From positions 1 through 45,820 of the forward strand of contig DAISWL010000006.1 in the NCBI GenBank assembly GCA_036826375.1: 45,820 nucleotides of DNA. The letters run 5' to 3'. Positions 1-9,095 of the stretch are shown here, one piece after another. The notes beneath the pieces were generated by a model. It saw only the letters and a program-made list of their open reading frames with translations. It made no database searches and was not told the DNA's origin. Numbering within the stretch: the stretch's first letter is position 1; every line of letters starts with the position of its first letter. The position numbers were made by a program, and so were the translations under genes. This stretch comes from DAISWL01 sp036826375 (GTDB lineage: Bacteria > Patescibacteriota > Saccharimonadia > Saccharimonadales > HK-STAS-PATE-42).

Positions 1-9
1 TCTTCATAA

Positions 10-636
10 CGTTATTTTACATGGTGGTGTCCTGATTCAAAACGGAATGGGGCAGATTTAATACCCCGAGGTTCAATACTAGGACAAGATAGGCCGGGTC
101 AGTTCGCGAAGGCTCTGGCTGATGTTGAGCCAGAGCCAAGCTTAAGTATCGACCCAGATAACGATTGGCTGACTTTAGCGTATATGGCTGGTTTCTCTAA
201 GTTTAAAAGATTTATCTGCGAAACATTAACTAATTCAGAAATAGATATGGCTAATTCCGACGAACCAATGCTCAGTTACTTTAATCATGATCAAAATAGG
301 GCATCTTGGCCATGTGCCGCTGCAGAGGGCAGATTCTTTGAGGATAATAAAGATGGATTACTTCAAAAACTAGGGCCTTTTATAATTAAGAACTCAGGGC
401 TAACATTAGCCTTATGCACTGAAACTACGGCATTCCAGGATTGGATTGCCTTGAGGGGCGTAATATATTTGCCTAGAGTAAATGGCAGTTTTGAGCATCT
501 ACAGAAAGTAGCTAACGATGATTTACGCGGTGCCTTATGGCAGCCAACCAGAGTTTTTAATCAGACTAGCAATTTCCGTAATTCATCGGGTAGGCTCCCC
601 GGATTGATTGATGCAATTAGAACATTACAATCATAA
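10..636 (+). CDS. Unrecognised protein, 5' end uncertain
   Basis: The first ATG of this frame is at 184 and gives 150 residues. The same frame is open back to a stop at 7-9, and the upstream translation (containing WWCPDSKRNGAD and DNDWLTLAYMAGF) looks protein-like but has no ATG, GTG or TTG. The true gene may therefore start outside the window with a frameshift near 10-60, or use an unusual start. I recognise no domain. The protein is soluble-looking, has no signal peptide and contains several Trp and Phe residues. It is convergent with the thyX fusion gene, whose stop lies a few bases beyond its own. One signature motif (aagcttaag) occurs at about 138. Confidence 0.5.
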   Translation, partial: RYFTWWCPDSKRNGADLIPRGSILGQDRPGQFAKALADVEPEPSLSIDPDNDWLTLAYMAGFSKFKRFICETLTNSEIDMANSDEPMLSYFNHDQNRASWPCAAAEGRFFEDNKDGLLQKLGPFIIKNSGLTLALCTETTAFQDWIALRGVIYLPRVNGSFEHLQKVANDDLRGALWQPTRVFNQTSNFRNSSGRLPGLIDAIRTLQS

Positions 637-639
637 AGC

Positions 640-2961
640 TTAATTTGCTTCTAACTGAGACATCTTCCAAGCGCTGGCTCGCTCGGCGGCTAATCTGGTT
701 AATTCGGGATCTTCATCTTGATTAACAAACTTCATAGCAGCAGCGATGTTAGAGTGAACCTCCCCCATGGATGCGTGCATTTGCTTGACCAGTTTTCTGT
801 AGCCGGGATGCCCGTGCGGAGTTGTCCTCAGTTCATTAAAGTGAAAGGCTTGGCGAGCATTCATACTGATTTGCCATCTTAGGCGATGCCCCATCAGAGT
901 AGCGTACTGAGCCTCTAATTGGTAGCCAGTATCTACTAAGTTTAAGTAGAGTTCCCTGCTGGTGTTAAAGGCTTGACGATATTCATTTTCAAGCCCGGCC
1001 TGGTTCACCAATTCGGGAATATCATAACCAAGGAATGGATTCAGATTCTGCCAGGTTAAATCCTCTACCATGCGGTGTCGTTGCAGATCTCTAAAAATAC
1101 CGTAATCACAAATAATATCCCAACTATAATTAATGGTTTCTAGTGCCCGGCCTGGTTTGTGTCGACGATTCAGTCTCTCGCCAATATAAGAATCTAAAAT
1201 ATTAAGCTTAGCTTGATAATCTACATTCTCAAGCTGTTTTTTCGCTTCAGCTAAACTTAAGTTACTCAGTTCGTGAATAATATGAGGTAAAACATCTAAT
1301 TCATTTTTAGGGTAGTAATCATAAAGTTCGGCACCAGAACTAATTTCATTCAGATCTCGCTCCAACTTTTTTAAGCTAAGCGTTTCGATCTGTTTTTTAG
1401 TATTAAGTTTAGTGGTGCTCATATAGGCTTGCTGGGCTCCGCCTCTTTCTGGCCTATCTGCTCTTTCTAGAAAAGTGGGGATTATTTTTCTAGCCTCATC
1501 TAATAACTGTTTGCCAACTAAATTAGCCTCTTTGGTATCATCGGCAATTAAATGTGTAATCAGGCTTTCTAAAGCTTGAGCACTGGCAAAAATACCGACA
1601 GTGCTTTTTGTACTTACGGGTAGAATGTAGCGAATAGCATCACAAGCCTGAGCTTTGGTGGCAGCTCTCCATGCTCCATCTTGCTTAGGCTCGGTAGAAT
1701 TATCACGGACGTATTTAGTCATCTTTTTGACTAAATCTGAATAAATATCAAAGATGTTATCCATTCTCTCTCGATACTTAAGTTTAGCTGTAGAATCTAA
1801 ATTTTCAGGCGTGAAATACCTGTAATTGCCATCGGCATCTTTTTCATCAAAATAGATGTAGCGAGTAGATTGCTCTAAATAACTAGCTAAACGCCCCCAC
1901 TCCAGTTTTTTGGTTAGCAGATTTGATGCGTTTTCTACTACCATATGGATGCCAGTCAACTGCTGAACACTATCATCGCCATATTGAGTAATAACACGTC
2001 GGAGCAGATCTTCATCTTTTCCGGATTGCTCAGTGAATTCATCTAAGATTGTGATGCGCATATCGTCTGCTCTACGGCTTAAACGAGCCATAGCCGCGGC
2101 AATAGTTTGAGAGCTAAGCTTATTAGGGTAAAAGCTATATACATTTCCAACTGGGTCGGTAACTACTTCTTCAAGATAAGCTTTGCCGGCTTCGGTAATT
2201 TCTGCCTTTCCATTAAACTTATTTATGTAAGGATTTTCTTGAAGGCTTTCTTCTTGGATGTTCTCAACTACAACTCTCGGTTCTGGCAATATTGGTTCAA
2301 TTTTATTCCAAACAAGATTAAATATTTCATCAATATTCATCAGATTTCCACCGCGAGAGCATTCAATTCTGACGAACTCATCTGGCCGATACTTGCTCAG
2401 TTCAATATAAGATTCTAAAGATCTCCTCAGATGGAGCGGGTCAGATTCGTGAATATCTTTTTTCTCACCTCTTTTTTCAATTAGCTTCAGGCTGATTTCA
2501 GTTGGCAAAGTTAGTATTAAGTTTAAATCTGGCTTTGGAGTTGATAGCATCTCAAACTCTAGCTTCTGATCCCAATCCCAGTAAGCTATTTTTTGCACTT
2601 CATCATTAAACTTCTGCCCTTGATGAGCTAAATTACTAGCTACAAATCTATCAGCTATAACAATTTTATTTAAGCTTAAGGCTTGGTTTATTTTTTCTTT
2701 AGCATCAAATCTATCAAGAGCATAAAATAAGCTGGGCGTAAAAGGCCCGATTGATTCTGAAGATCCGTAATCCCCATTTAAATAACGTCGAACAAAATAA
2801 CTAGATTCTTGATTGTAACGGGGGAAATCGATAACCTCTACTAAATAGCCTGATTGTTCTAATTTTTGTTTAAGCTTGGCAACCTGAGTAGCCTTGCCGC
2901 TTCCATCAGATCCTTCAATAGCTACAAACAAACCCCGTTTTTCTCTGAGTTGTGAACCCAT
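640..2961 (-). CDS. Thymidylate kinase / flavin-dependent thymidylate synthase (ThyX) fusion
   Basis: One 773-residue polypeptide joins two consecutive steps of dTTP synthesis. Residues 1 to about 225 are thymidylate kinase (dTMP to dTDP), with P-loop GSDGSGKATQ and the DRF segment. Residues about 230-773 match the long, two-module ThyX type that methylates dUMP using FAD and methylenetetrahydrofolate. The first module has a degenerate ThyX signature (RLASYLEQSTRY). The second has FRDLQRHRMVEDLTWQ and a conserved HRLRWQISMNARQAFHF region. The start is supported by GAGG a few bases upstream of ATG. The dcd gene lies just upstream on the same strand, so dCTP to dUMP to dTDP is encoded side by side. 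Domain identity is sure; that both halves are active is inferred. Confidence 0.9.
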   Translation of the reverse strand: MGSQLREKRGLFVAIEGSDGSGKATQVAKLKQKLEQSGYLVEVIDFPRYNQESSYFVRRYLNGDYGSSESIGPFTPSLFYALDRFDAKEKINQALSLNKIVIADRFVASNLAHQGQKFNDEVQKIAYWDWDQKLEFEMLSTPKPDLNLILTLPTEISLKLIEKRGEKKDIHESDPLHLRRSLESYIELSKYRPDEFVRIECSRGGNLMNIDEIFNLVWNKIEPILPEPRVVVENIQEESLQENPYINKFNGKAEITEAGKAYLEEVVTDPVGNVYSFYPNKLSSQTIAAAMARLSRRADDMRITILDEFTEQSGKDEDLLRRVITQYGDDSVQQLTGIHMVVENASNLLTKKLEWGRLASYLEQSTRYIYFDEKDADGNYRYFTPENLDSTAKLKYRERMDNIFDIYSDLVKKMTKYVRDNSTEPKQDGAWRAATKAQACDAIRYILPVSTKSTVGIFASAQALESLITHLIADDTKEANLVGKQLLDEARKIIPTFLERADRPERGGAQQAYMSTTKLNTKKQIETLSLKKLERDLNEISSGAELYDYYPKNELDVLPHIIHELSNLSLAEAKKQLENVDYQAKLNILDSYIGERLNRRHKPGRALETINYSWDIICDYGIFRDLQRHRMVEDLTWQNLNPFLGYDIPELVNQAGLENEYRQAFNTSRELYLNLVDTGYQLEAQYATLMGHRLRWQISMNARQAFHFNELRTTPHGHPGYRKLVKQMHASMGEVHSNIAAAMKFVNQDEDPELTRLAAERASAWKMSQLEAN

Positions 2962-3138
2962 TTTTACCCTCGCTTATATTAGTTAAACTTAAGTTGGCCC
3001 ACCAATCATTATTTAGTATAACCTATAAAATTAATATTTTAATACTAAACTTAATTTTAGGATCTATTGCATCAACTAAAAAACTTCTTCTTGTGGGATG
3101 CTAAATCTGGTTTGTAACTAACTGCATTCTAAAATTTT

Positions 3139-3711
3139 CTAAAACTTGTTTTTATCGTATTGGCTCATCTCTACTGTGTTGCTGTTTTTATATTTGCTAT
3201 TGAGTTCGGGGTGACCGTAGGGGCGTTCAGCTGGGCTGCTTAAATTCATAAATCTAACTTGGCCGATGGGCATCTTATGGTAAAGCTTAACAGGCTTATT
3301 GGTGGCGTTAAAAATCTCTAAAGTTACTCTCAAATTATTACCCGGATCAATAAACCCTGCTGTAACGTGAACGAAAATACCTAATCTTCCCAATGATGAT
3401 TTTCCATCCAAAACGTAACACATGCTTTCATCAACGCCAACACGCTCGTTGGTTACTGCTAAAACAAATTCTTGAGGTTTTAAGATGTAGCCGGCATCTT
3501 TAATATTAATTGTATTTTCATCAACATCTAAATATTGCTTATCGCGAGTATCTATAAAATCACCCTTAAGTTTAACATCGTTATATTTAATGATTGTATC
3601 GCCTAAAAGTACATCGTAACTACTGGGCTGAAGCCTGCTTAAATCAAAATCTTCAATTGTAATTTTGCCTGCTTCTAAAGCTTTTTTTATATCTCCATCG
3701 CTTAAAATCAT
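3139..3711 (-). CDS. dcd: dCTP deaminase
   Basis: At 190 residues this is the usual length for Dcd, a homotrimeric enzyme that deaminates dCTP to dUTP (or dUMP in bifunctional forms). Visible family blocks are LQPSSYDVLLGD near the N terminus, DGKSSLGRLGIFVHVTAGFIDPG with the Ser/Arg substrate contacts, and VTLEIFN holding the catalytic Glu. The C-terminal nucleotide-binding tail (PYGHPELNSKYKNS) is also typical. It lies 177 bp upstream of the thymidylate kinase/ThyX fusion on the same strand, which places it in dTTP supply. The intergenic DNA contains two signature motifs. Confidence 0.95.
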   Translation of the reverse strand: MILSDGDIKKALEAGKITIEDFDLSRLQPSSYDVLLGDTIIKYNDVKLKGDFIDTRDKQYLDVDENTINIKDAGYILKPQEFVLAVTNERVGVDESMCYVLDGKSSLGRLGIFVHVTAGFIDPGNNLRVTLEIFNATNKPVKLYHKMPIGQVRFMNLSSPAERPYGHPELNSKYKNSNTVEMSQYDKNKF

Positions 3712-3762
3712 ACTTTAAATTTTAGCATATTAAATAACTTACCAGCAAAAAAGGTTACAAAA

Positions 3763-4809
3763 CTAAAGTTCTAAATTACTATTAACCACCTCTTTCGCGG
3801 TATCTAAAATTGAACTGTCATTAAACTTAATTTGGCGCCAGTACCACCATTCAACGCCCCAAACATCTATCTGTTTGGTGCCAATATTTTTGGCATAGTT
3901 TAAGTTATAGCTTAGCCTTTTTGTATCCATTGTTCTATTTTGTTCGTCTAAACTTAACACCTTGAGTTCTGCATTGCCCCAGGGTTCGCACTGTAGCTCA
4001 TGAATAACCACATCTTTTTTAGAAATTAAGTTTATAACTTCTGCCCTTGCACCGTGCCAAACTGGTAACTGTGGATAAGAAAGAACAGAGTTTGTTCCCG
4101 GCATAGTAACCTTAGTGTAGATTGAGAATCCATAAATATCTGGAACTGGTTTTCCGATCGGAAGGCCATATTGATCGGAAGTGCTCATTATTATGTTGCG
4201 GTTAGGGTCTAGATTTTTAACCAATTCAAATTCTCTTTGGAACCTATCTTCGTTAACTGTTTGGGGATCGCAATCGCCGAAAACTTTCAGCTTGGCTTCA
4301 TTTTCTAGTTGCCAGCTGGCTACGCCAGATCTGTTTTTATATCTATTAACAACCCCAGAGATGAACTTATTAAGTTTTGATTCCCACTCCTCAGAATAGT
4401 TAAGCTGTTTGGCCCAATCTGGTTGATGGCATTCTGGCCAGCGCGGTTGTCTTAAACCTAGGGTGATTGTGGCTTTGCGTCCGTACTGTTCAATTAAATC
4501 TAGCTGCCAATCTAATTCTGAAAAATTAAATTCTTCAGAATTATTTGGTTGGATATCTTCCCAATAGCTGCTAATTCTAATCTGATCGAAGTTGAAATCT
4601 TGGAGGGCGCTTTCTAGCGTGGTTTTAGGATCTAGCCCAAAACTTTTGGCGTAGGGGGCGGAAAAAGATGTCCCCCAGCTTACTTCTAAATTTGGGTTCT
4701 TGCTAATAAACTTAAGATAAAGAAAGTTTTGAAAGACGAAAATTAAACTTAATGCAATCAAGATGAAGTAAAAAAATTTATATAATCTAAAATGTTTAAC
4801 TTTATTCAT
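3763..4809 (-). CDS. Membrane-anchored glycoside hydrolase-like TIM-barrel protein
   Basis: This 348-residue protein has one N-terminal membrane segment (about residues 11-33, FFYFILIALSLIFVFQNFLY), so it is an anchored exported enzyme. The rest resembles clan GH-A hydrolases. It has the WQLENEA block with Glu171 after Asn (acid/base position) and VIHELQCEPW with Glu271 (nucleophile position), separated as expected for strands 4 and 7. The family number and substrate cannot be set from sequence alone. Its ATG overlaps the stop of the upstream glycosyltransferase gene by 4 bp (ATGA), so the two are probably translationally coupled and may act on the same envelope glycan or glycolipid. Confidence 0.7.
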   Translation of the reverse strand: MNKVKHFRLYKFFYFILIALSLIFVFQNFLYLKFISKNPNLEVSWGTSFSAPYAKSFGLDPKTTLESALQDFNFDQIRISSYWEDIQPNNSEEFNFSELDWQLDLIEQYGRKATITLGLRQPRWPECHQPDWAKQLNYSEEWESKLNKFISGVVNRYKNRSGVASWQLENEAKLKVFGDCDPQTVNEDRFQREFELVKNLDPNRNIIMSTSDQYGLPIGKPVPDIYGFSIYTKVTMPGTNSVLSYPQLPVWHGARAEVINLISKKDVVIHELQCEPWGNAELKVLSLDEQNRTMDTKRLSYNLNYAKNIGTKQIDVWGVEWWYWRQIKFNDSSILDTAKEVVNSNLEL

Positions 4810-5924
4810 AGCTTAAACCTAAATATAGTTTTGGCAATCTGATCGCTGGCATCTGGAGCAGACATACCTTTTGCCGCCATTGCTGCAGCTTTATACTGAT
4901 CTGGATGTTTAATCCAGCGGCGCACAGCCACCAGAATATCCTTGCCGGTAGGAACCCATAATCCGGCCCCTTCATCGGTGACAAAACTAACGTTACCCTC
5001 TTCTTGCCCGGGAATAAATGCGTATAGCAAAAGAGGTAGACCGCAGGCAAAACTTTCAAAAATAGCACTAGGGCCAGCCTTAGCAAGATGATAATCGCTG
5101 GCTGTCATAATTTCATGAATTTTATCGGTGAACCCGTATACAATTACTTTTTGCCTCCAACTCTTAGATTCTAACCTATCCTTAAGGCTAGAATTTTTAC
5201 CGCATATTAAAATCAGTTGAACTGGGTACTCGAAATCTTCAAATAGCTCAGCTATCTCTTCTAGTGGTCCAACTCCTTCTCCCCCGGCCATAACCATTAG
5301 AGCCGGTAGGGTTGGATCTAAACCTAACTTCTTGCGGGCACTGATTTTAGAAAGTTTTTCTTGCGAAAATTTACGAGATATTGGCTGACCAATTACTTTA
5401 ATCTTATCTTCTTCAATACCTAAACTTAAGCCAAGTTTTCTAGCTTCTTCGGTGGGGGTGATTGTCAAATCAGCATCTTTGTTGAACCAGGTGGGCATCA
5501 TTGTTACCATATCTGTAACAACCGTTATGAATGGAATTTTTATTTCAGCATCTTTTAAATAGTTTAAAATTGCGGTGTTGGCAAAATGATAGGTACTAAT
5601 GATTATATCTGGATTATATTTTTCTATAATGTTGGCAACTTTAGTCTGAGATATGGCCGAAACAGTTTTATCTAAAACTTTATTACCCGCTGTTGTATCT
5701 GTTAACTTATAAAAAAGCTCCCACGTTTTTGGTGATTTGATCAGGGTTTTATAAATTGCTGGAGCAGTACTAGTTATAATTGGGCCGTATTCTTTCGAAA
5801 GAACATCGACGGTATCAACCTTAACTTTATCGCCGTAAAGCGCTTCTAGCGATTCTTTAATTGCATAAGCCGTACTTTTATGGCCTCCCCCAGCGGAACC
5901 GTAGACTAATAATATTTTTTTCAT
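4806..5924 (-). CDS. MGDG synthase / UgtP-like glycolipid glycosyltransferase
   Basis: This 372-residue GT28-type glycosyltransferase has the family N-terminal signature (VYGSAGGGHKSTAYAIKESL), a central MGDG-synthase-like half with TDMVTMMPTWF, and a C-terminal nucleotide-sugar half (AGGEGVGPLEEI, GFTDKIHEIMTASDYHLAKAGPS). Relatives add a hexose to diacylglycerol at the inner membrane face to make glycolipids or lipoteichoic-acid anchors. The sugar used here is unknown. It overlaps the glycoside hydrolase gene downstream by 4 bp, indicating one operon. The ATG is preceded by an AT-rich region with a signature motif. Confidence 0.85.
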   Translation of the reverse strand: MKKILLVYGSAGGGHKSTAYAIKESLEALYGDKVKVDTVDVLSKEYGPIITSTAPAIYKTLIKSPKTWELFYKLTDTTAGNKVLDKTVSAISQTKVANIIEKYNPDIIISTYHFANTAILNYLKDAEIKIPFITVVTDMVTMMPTWFNKDADLTITPTEEARKLGLSLGIEEDKIKVIGQPISRKFSQEKLSKISARKKLGLDPTLPALMVMAGGEGVGPLEEIAELFEDFEYPVQLILICGKNSSLKDRLESKSWRQKVIVYGFTDKIHEIMTASDYHLAKAGPSAIFESFACGLPLLLYAFIPGQEEGNVSFVTDEGAGLWVPTGKDILVAVRRWIKHPDQYKAAAMAAKGMSAPDASDQIAKTIFRFKL

Positions 5925-6111
5925 TAAGTTTAGTATACCAATAAAAATTGTGATGCATTAGTTGATTTTTAAGCTTAGCTTGCTCATGGCTATTAAGCAA
6001 TTATAATGAAATAAACTACAATTATCCATATAGACCAAGCATTATCGCTGATTACATCCCTGCTCAAGCTATTTTTGTTGCAAGTCTATTGGGGTCATGG
6101 CACTATAGTCA

Positions 6112-6708
6112 TCAACCAGTAGTATAGGCGCCATTTTTATCTTTATTAGTATTACAAGATCCCCAAAGCCCAGTTTTAGATTCTCTAGCGCTAGATTCTA
6201 AGCTTAAGTAAGCTTTTTTCTGATCAAAGTTCTCAGCTCTAAAAACAAAACCGTAACCTTCTTTAATTAGAGTTTCTTCTATGCTCAAACCGTCTTCTGT
6301 ATAAACATAGCGCAGCAAACGACCGTATTTATCACGGTTTTTAGCTTTAGAATCACTAGCCAATTTAGCCCGACCGTTGGCTAGTAGCTCTTTAGTTTTG
6401 GCGCTGGCTTCTGGCCCAAAGCACTGCACGCCCTTATCTGGATGATGTGTTTCTGGGGTATCAATGCCCAGCATTCTAATTGTTTCGGTTTTGCCGTTCA
6501 TTTCAACTTCTATAGTATCGCCATCGCTAAACTTAGTAATCTTATAAGAATCTAAGCTGCTAGCATTGATAGATTCAGAATGCGCTTGCAGGTCTTTAAT
6601 TCTACTATAGATATCTTTAAAATTAGTACCAAACCAAATAAAACCAAGCGCCGTAACGCTTAAAAGTATCTTCTTAATAATTAGCTTGTTCTTCAAAATT
6701 CCCACCAA
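6112..6708 (-). CDS. Membrane-anchored thermonuclease (SNase family)
   Basis: At 198 residues it has an N-terminal hydrophobic anchor (about residues 10-25, IIKKILLSVTALGFIWFG), then a staphylococcal-nuclease fold. Catalytic blocks are visible: DGDTIEV (Ca2+ ligand), IRMLGIDTPET (Arg, Asp and Glu) and DKYGRLLRYVY (second Arg). The family cuts DNA and RNA unspecifically using Ca2+. An extracytoplasmic location suits nucleotide scavenging or processing of DNA before uptake in an organism with few biosynthetic pathways. That role is inferred. It is a single gene next to RNase P RNA. Confidence 0.9.
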   Translation of the reverse strand: MVGILKNKLIIKKILLSVTALGFIWFGTNFKDIYSRIKDLQAHSESINASSLDSYKITKFSDGDTIEVEMNGKTETIRMLGIDTPETHHPDKGVQCFGPEASAKTKELLANGRAKLASDSKAKNRDKYGRLLRYVYTEDGLSIEETLIKEGYGFVFRAENFDQKKAYLSLESSARESKTGLWGSCNTNKDKNGAYTTG

Positions 6709-6734
6709 ATTAATGTTTATAAATAATGATTAAA

Positions 6735-7125
6735 GTGAGCCCTAATCTACCGCCAGGTAAGCCGTGTTCTGTGTCAGACATGATTGACGTAAAATTAATC
6801 AGGTCTGCTCTGATTATCTATCTAGGCCCTAAATTACTTAAGGGCTCTAGCGGATTGACGGGATGCGCACCTTCAAGCAGAGGTGAGATAAATCTGCCCG
6901 CCGACACCTTGCAACAAGCAGGGTTTACCATTAAGCTTAATCACTTAAGCTTAATATAGGTTATTAACCTATGCTTTTCATTTTCTCCAGAAGATAAAAT
7001 CTTCTTTTAGGAACTTAGTTTCTGTGGCACTTTCCCTATTTGAGAAATCTACAAAAAGACATCCCAAACGGTTGCCGTTAGCAACTGCCTCGCTTGATTA
7101 TTGCACGGACTTTCCTCTTGTTAAA
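6735..7125 (-). ncRNA. rnpB: RNase P RNA
   Basis: Read on the minus strand, the RNA begins near 7125 with GAGGAAAGTCCGTGC, the conserved 5' core of bacterial RNase P RNA. It ends with CACAGAACACGGCTTACC, the conserved 3' core. The spacing of about 370 nt fits. The RNA is the catalytic part of the enzyme that removes tRNA 5' leaders. A variable arm contains two copies of the perfect palindrome TTAAGCTTAA (6931-6940 and 6945-6954), so the genome signature motif extends into a structural RNA. The exact ends are estimates. Confidence 0.9.
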
Positions 7126-7259
7126 CAAAAACAAGCAATCAGATTTTAGCCTGACGGTAAATTAAAGCTCTGAAGCCAGTATACTCGACTTGGGCAGGAG
7201 CCTGCAATCCCAAGGTTCTTATTTGCCTCATATATAAGATAATAAGAATGGGCGGTAAT

Positions 7260-8105
7260 TTAATAGGTTCCCAGAATGTCGATTTCGCCCAGATTACCGG
7301 TCTCGATTCCTTTAATAGCATTTTTAAAATTACTATTGTACTGGCTGGATTCTATTTCAATATAGAATTTATAATTGATCGATCCCCCATCGCCTGGTCT
7401 ACTCGTAAGAGCACTCAAATTTAAATCATTTCGATAAAAAGATTCCAGAGCCCTAAACAATGCTCCCGGTGTATGGGATGTGGTCAGAACTAAACTGGTT
7501 TTATCTTGATTTTTAAAATTAATACTAGGTCTTGTTGCATTATCTAGTAACAAAAAGAACCTAGTTACGTTATCGTTGAAGTTCTCAATGTTCGGGGCGA
7601 TAATATTCAAACCATTTTCTAATGCTGCGGAGGCAGAGCATATGGCTGCCTTCGATTTATCGCCCTCACGTTTAATCATAATAGCTGCAGCGGCCGTATC
7701 TTCAAAAACATGGTGTTTGGTTTTCGGCAGTTCAGATTCTAGAAACTTATCGCACTGAGTAAAGGCTGCGAAGTGACTGTAGATATCGGTTATCGAGGTT
7801 AAATCATTAGTAAGTGATGCCAACTGATGGTGGATTGGAAGATAAATTTCTGTTAAAATTTGAGCTTTATTCTTCAGAATTATATCTAATGTTTCGTATA
7901 TGTGGCCGTGTACACCATTCTCAATTGCAAGTAGGGCGTAATCCGCTTCTTTGGTTTTCACCTTATTAAAGGCTTCTTCAAAGCTATAACAGTATATTGG
8001 CACCAATTTACAATTTGTAAAATCAGCCTTATTATTAAGCTTAATCAAGGCTTCATCATGGTAGCTATTTTTTTGGCCCTGGATGGCAACTTTTATTTTT
8101 TTCAC
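7260..8105 (-). CDS. pheA: Prephenate dehydratase (with ACT domain)
   Basis: At 281 residues it has the two-lobed PDT catalytic domain (ADYALLAIENGVHGHIYETLD, then NVTRFFLLL carrying the Thr-Arg-Phe signature). A C-terminal ACT domain follows (TPGALFRALESFYRNDLNLSALTSRP), which in relatives binds phenylalanine for feedback control. It converts prephenate to phenylpyruvate. No other aromatic amino-acid gene is in the window, so it may be a remnant or use prephenate from elsewhere. The pyrH gene is immediately upstream on the same strand, 37 bp away, so the two are probably cotranscribed. Confidence 0.9.
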   Translation of the reverse strand: MKKIKVAIQGQKNSYHDEALIKLNNKADFTNCKLVPIYCYSFEEAFNKVKTKEADYALLAIENGVHGHIYETLDIILKNKAQILTEIYLPIHHQLASLTNDLTSITDIYSHFAAFTQCDKFLESELPKTKHHVFEDTAAAAIMIKREGDKSKAAICSASAALENGLNIIAPNIENFNDNVTRFFLLLDNATRPSINFKNQDKTSLVLTTSHTPGALFRALESFYRNDLNLSALTSRPGDGGSINYKFYIEIESSQYNSNFKNAIKGIETGNLGEIDILGTY

Positions 8106-8142
8106 AAAGGAATAACTCCAATATTAATCTTTTAAGTTTAAG

Positions 8143-8859
8143 CTATGAAATAACTGTGCATATTTCGGGATCATGATTGAGGGCTCTGTTGATAGAGTCT
8201 TCGTCCCATAGCTTGAACACTATAATTGGTAAGTTAGCTTCGGCTGCCATGCCTAGAGCAGCCTTATCCATGACTTTAACTTCGCCTAGTTCCAGAGCTT
8301 TGTCTAAGCTTAATTTTTTGAATTTTTTGGCGTTACTATTTTTTGTAGGGTCAGAGTCATAAACGCCGTCAACCTTGGTTGCTTTAAAAATAGCATCACT
8401 TTTAAGCTCGAGAGCTGCTAGAACTCCAGCGGTATCCGTCGTCATATGGGGCCTACCTGTGCCCCCCGCTATAATAACGACTCTACTTTTATTTAAGTGG
8501 CTGATTGCTCTTCTTGGGGTGTAATCATCAATAGCTTCGTTTACGCTGATTGCGCTCAAGGCTCTAGTGTCTAGGCCTTCAGAATTAAAGATGTTGGATA
8601 CAATCATGCTATTCATTATTGTGCCGAGCATCCCAACGTAATCAGCATCTACTCTATCTAATCCCATCGGGCTAATTTGAGCCCCCCTGGCTAAGTTACC
8701 GGCACCGATAACTATTGCTATTTGCAGTTTAGAGTTTTTAGCTCTTACAGATTTAATTTTAGCCGCTATATCTCTTACTACATTAAAGTCCCAGCCTCCA
8801 GTGTGATCACCAGCTAAAACTTCTCCGGATATTTTTATCAATATTCTATTATATTTCAT
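8143..8859 (-). CDS. pyrH: UMP kinase
   Basis: This 238-residue member of the amino-acid-kinase fold matches bacterial UMP kinase along its length: ILIKISGEVLAG at the N terminus, IVIGAGNLARG, MGLDRVDADYVGMLGT (UMP contact), AGGTGRPHMTTDTAG, and KATKVDGVYDSDP. It phosphorylates UMP to UDP in the cytosol. It is the first gene of a probable pair with pheA. Just upstream on its strand, TTATTATTATG at about 8875-8886 could serve as the -10 region. A GAGGCTGGTGAT element lies further upstream, shared with two other minus-strand promoters. Confidence 0.95.
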   Translation of the reverse strand: MKYNRILIKISGEVLAGDHTGGWDFNVVRDIAAKIKSVRAKNSKLQIAIVIGAGNLARGAQISPMGLDRVDADYVGMLGTIMNSMIVSNIFNSEGLDTRALSAISVNEAIDDYTPRRAISHLNKSRVVIIAGGTGRPHMTTDTAGVLAALELKSDAIFKATKVDGVYDSDPTKNSNAKKFKKLSLDKALELGEVKVMDKAALGMAAEANLPIIVFKLWDEDSINRALNHDPEICTVIS

Positions 8860-9060
8860 ACTTAAACCATTTTAACATAATAATAACCTCGGCTTGCCTG
8901 AAAACTTGCAATCACCAGCCTCCGCTTGCGGTCGGTAACCCACCCCACAACCTACACTGTTCAGCGGGAGTAGCGGCTACCGGCTTCACCTCTATTAAAT
9001 AAAAACTACTTTTTATTGCGTCCAAATCTAAGCCTTGAGAATCACAATTATTCCCGTAAG
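8860..9060. other. Divergent intergenic region, possible small structured RNA
   Basis: This region lies between pyrH (minus) and the helicase gene (plus). It has several complementary segments, for example GTCGGTA near 8931 with TACCGGC near 8978, and an AATAAAAA/TTTTTATT hairpin near 8999-9018. The apical part (TTCAGCGGGAGTAGCGGC) faintly recalls SRP RNA domain IV, but the pairing does not work out well. I do not call an SRP RNA. Confidence 0.2.
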
Positions 9061-9095
9061 TCGAGTTAAGGCGCGCTAACTGGTATAATTCTATT

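Noticed and set aside
3165..3215. Peptide YGHPELNSKYK in dCTP deaminase, similar to the HPELDSGS insertion
   Set aside because: The DNA is not palindromic there, and the segment is a normal conserved part of Dcd tails.
8880..9020. SRP (4.5S) RNA
   Set aside because: There is only a weak likeness in the apical sequence, and the helices around it do not pair properly.
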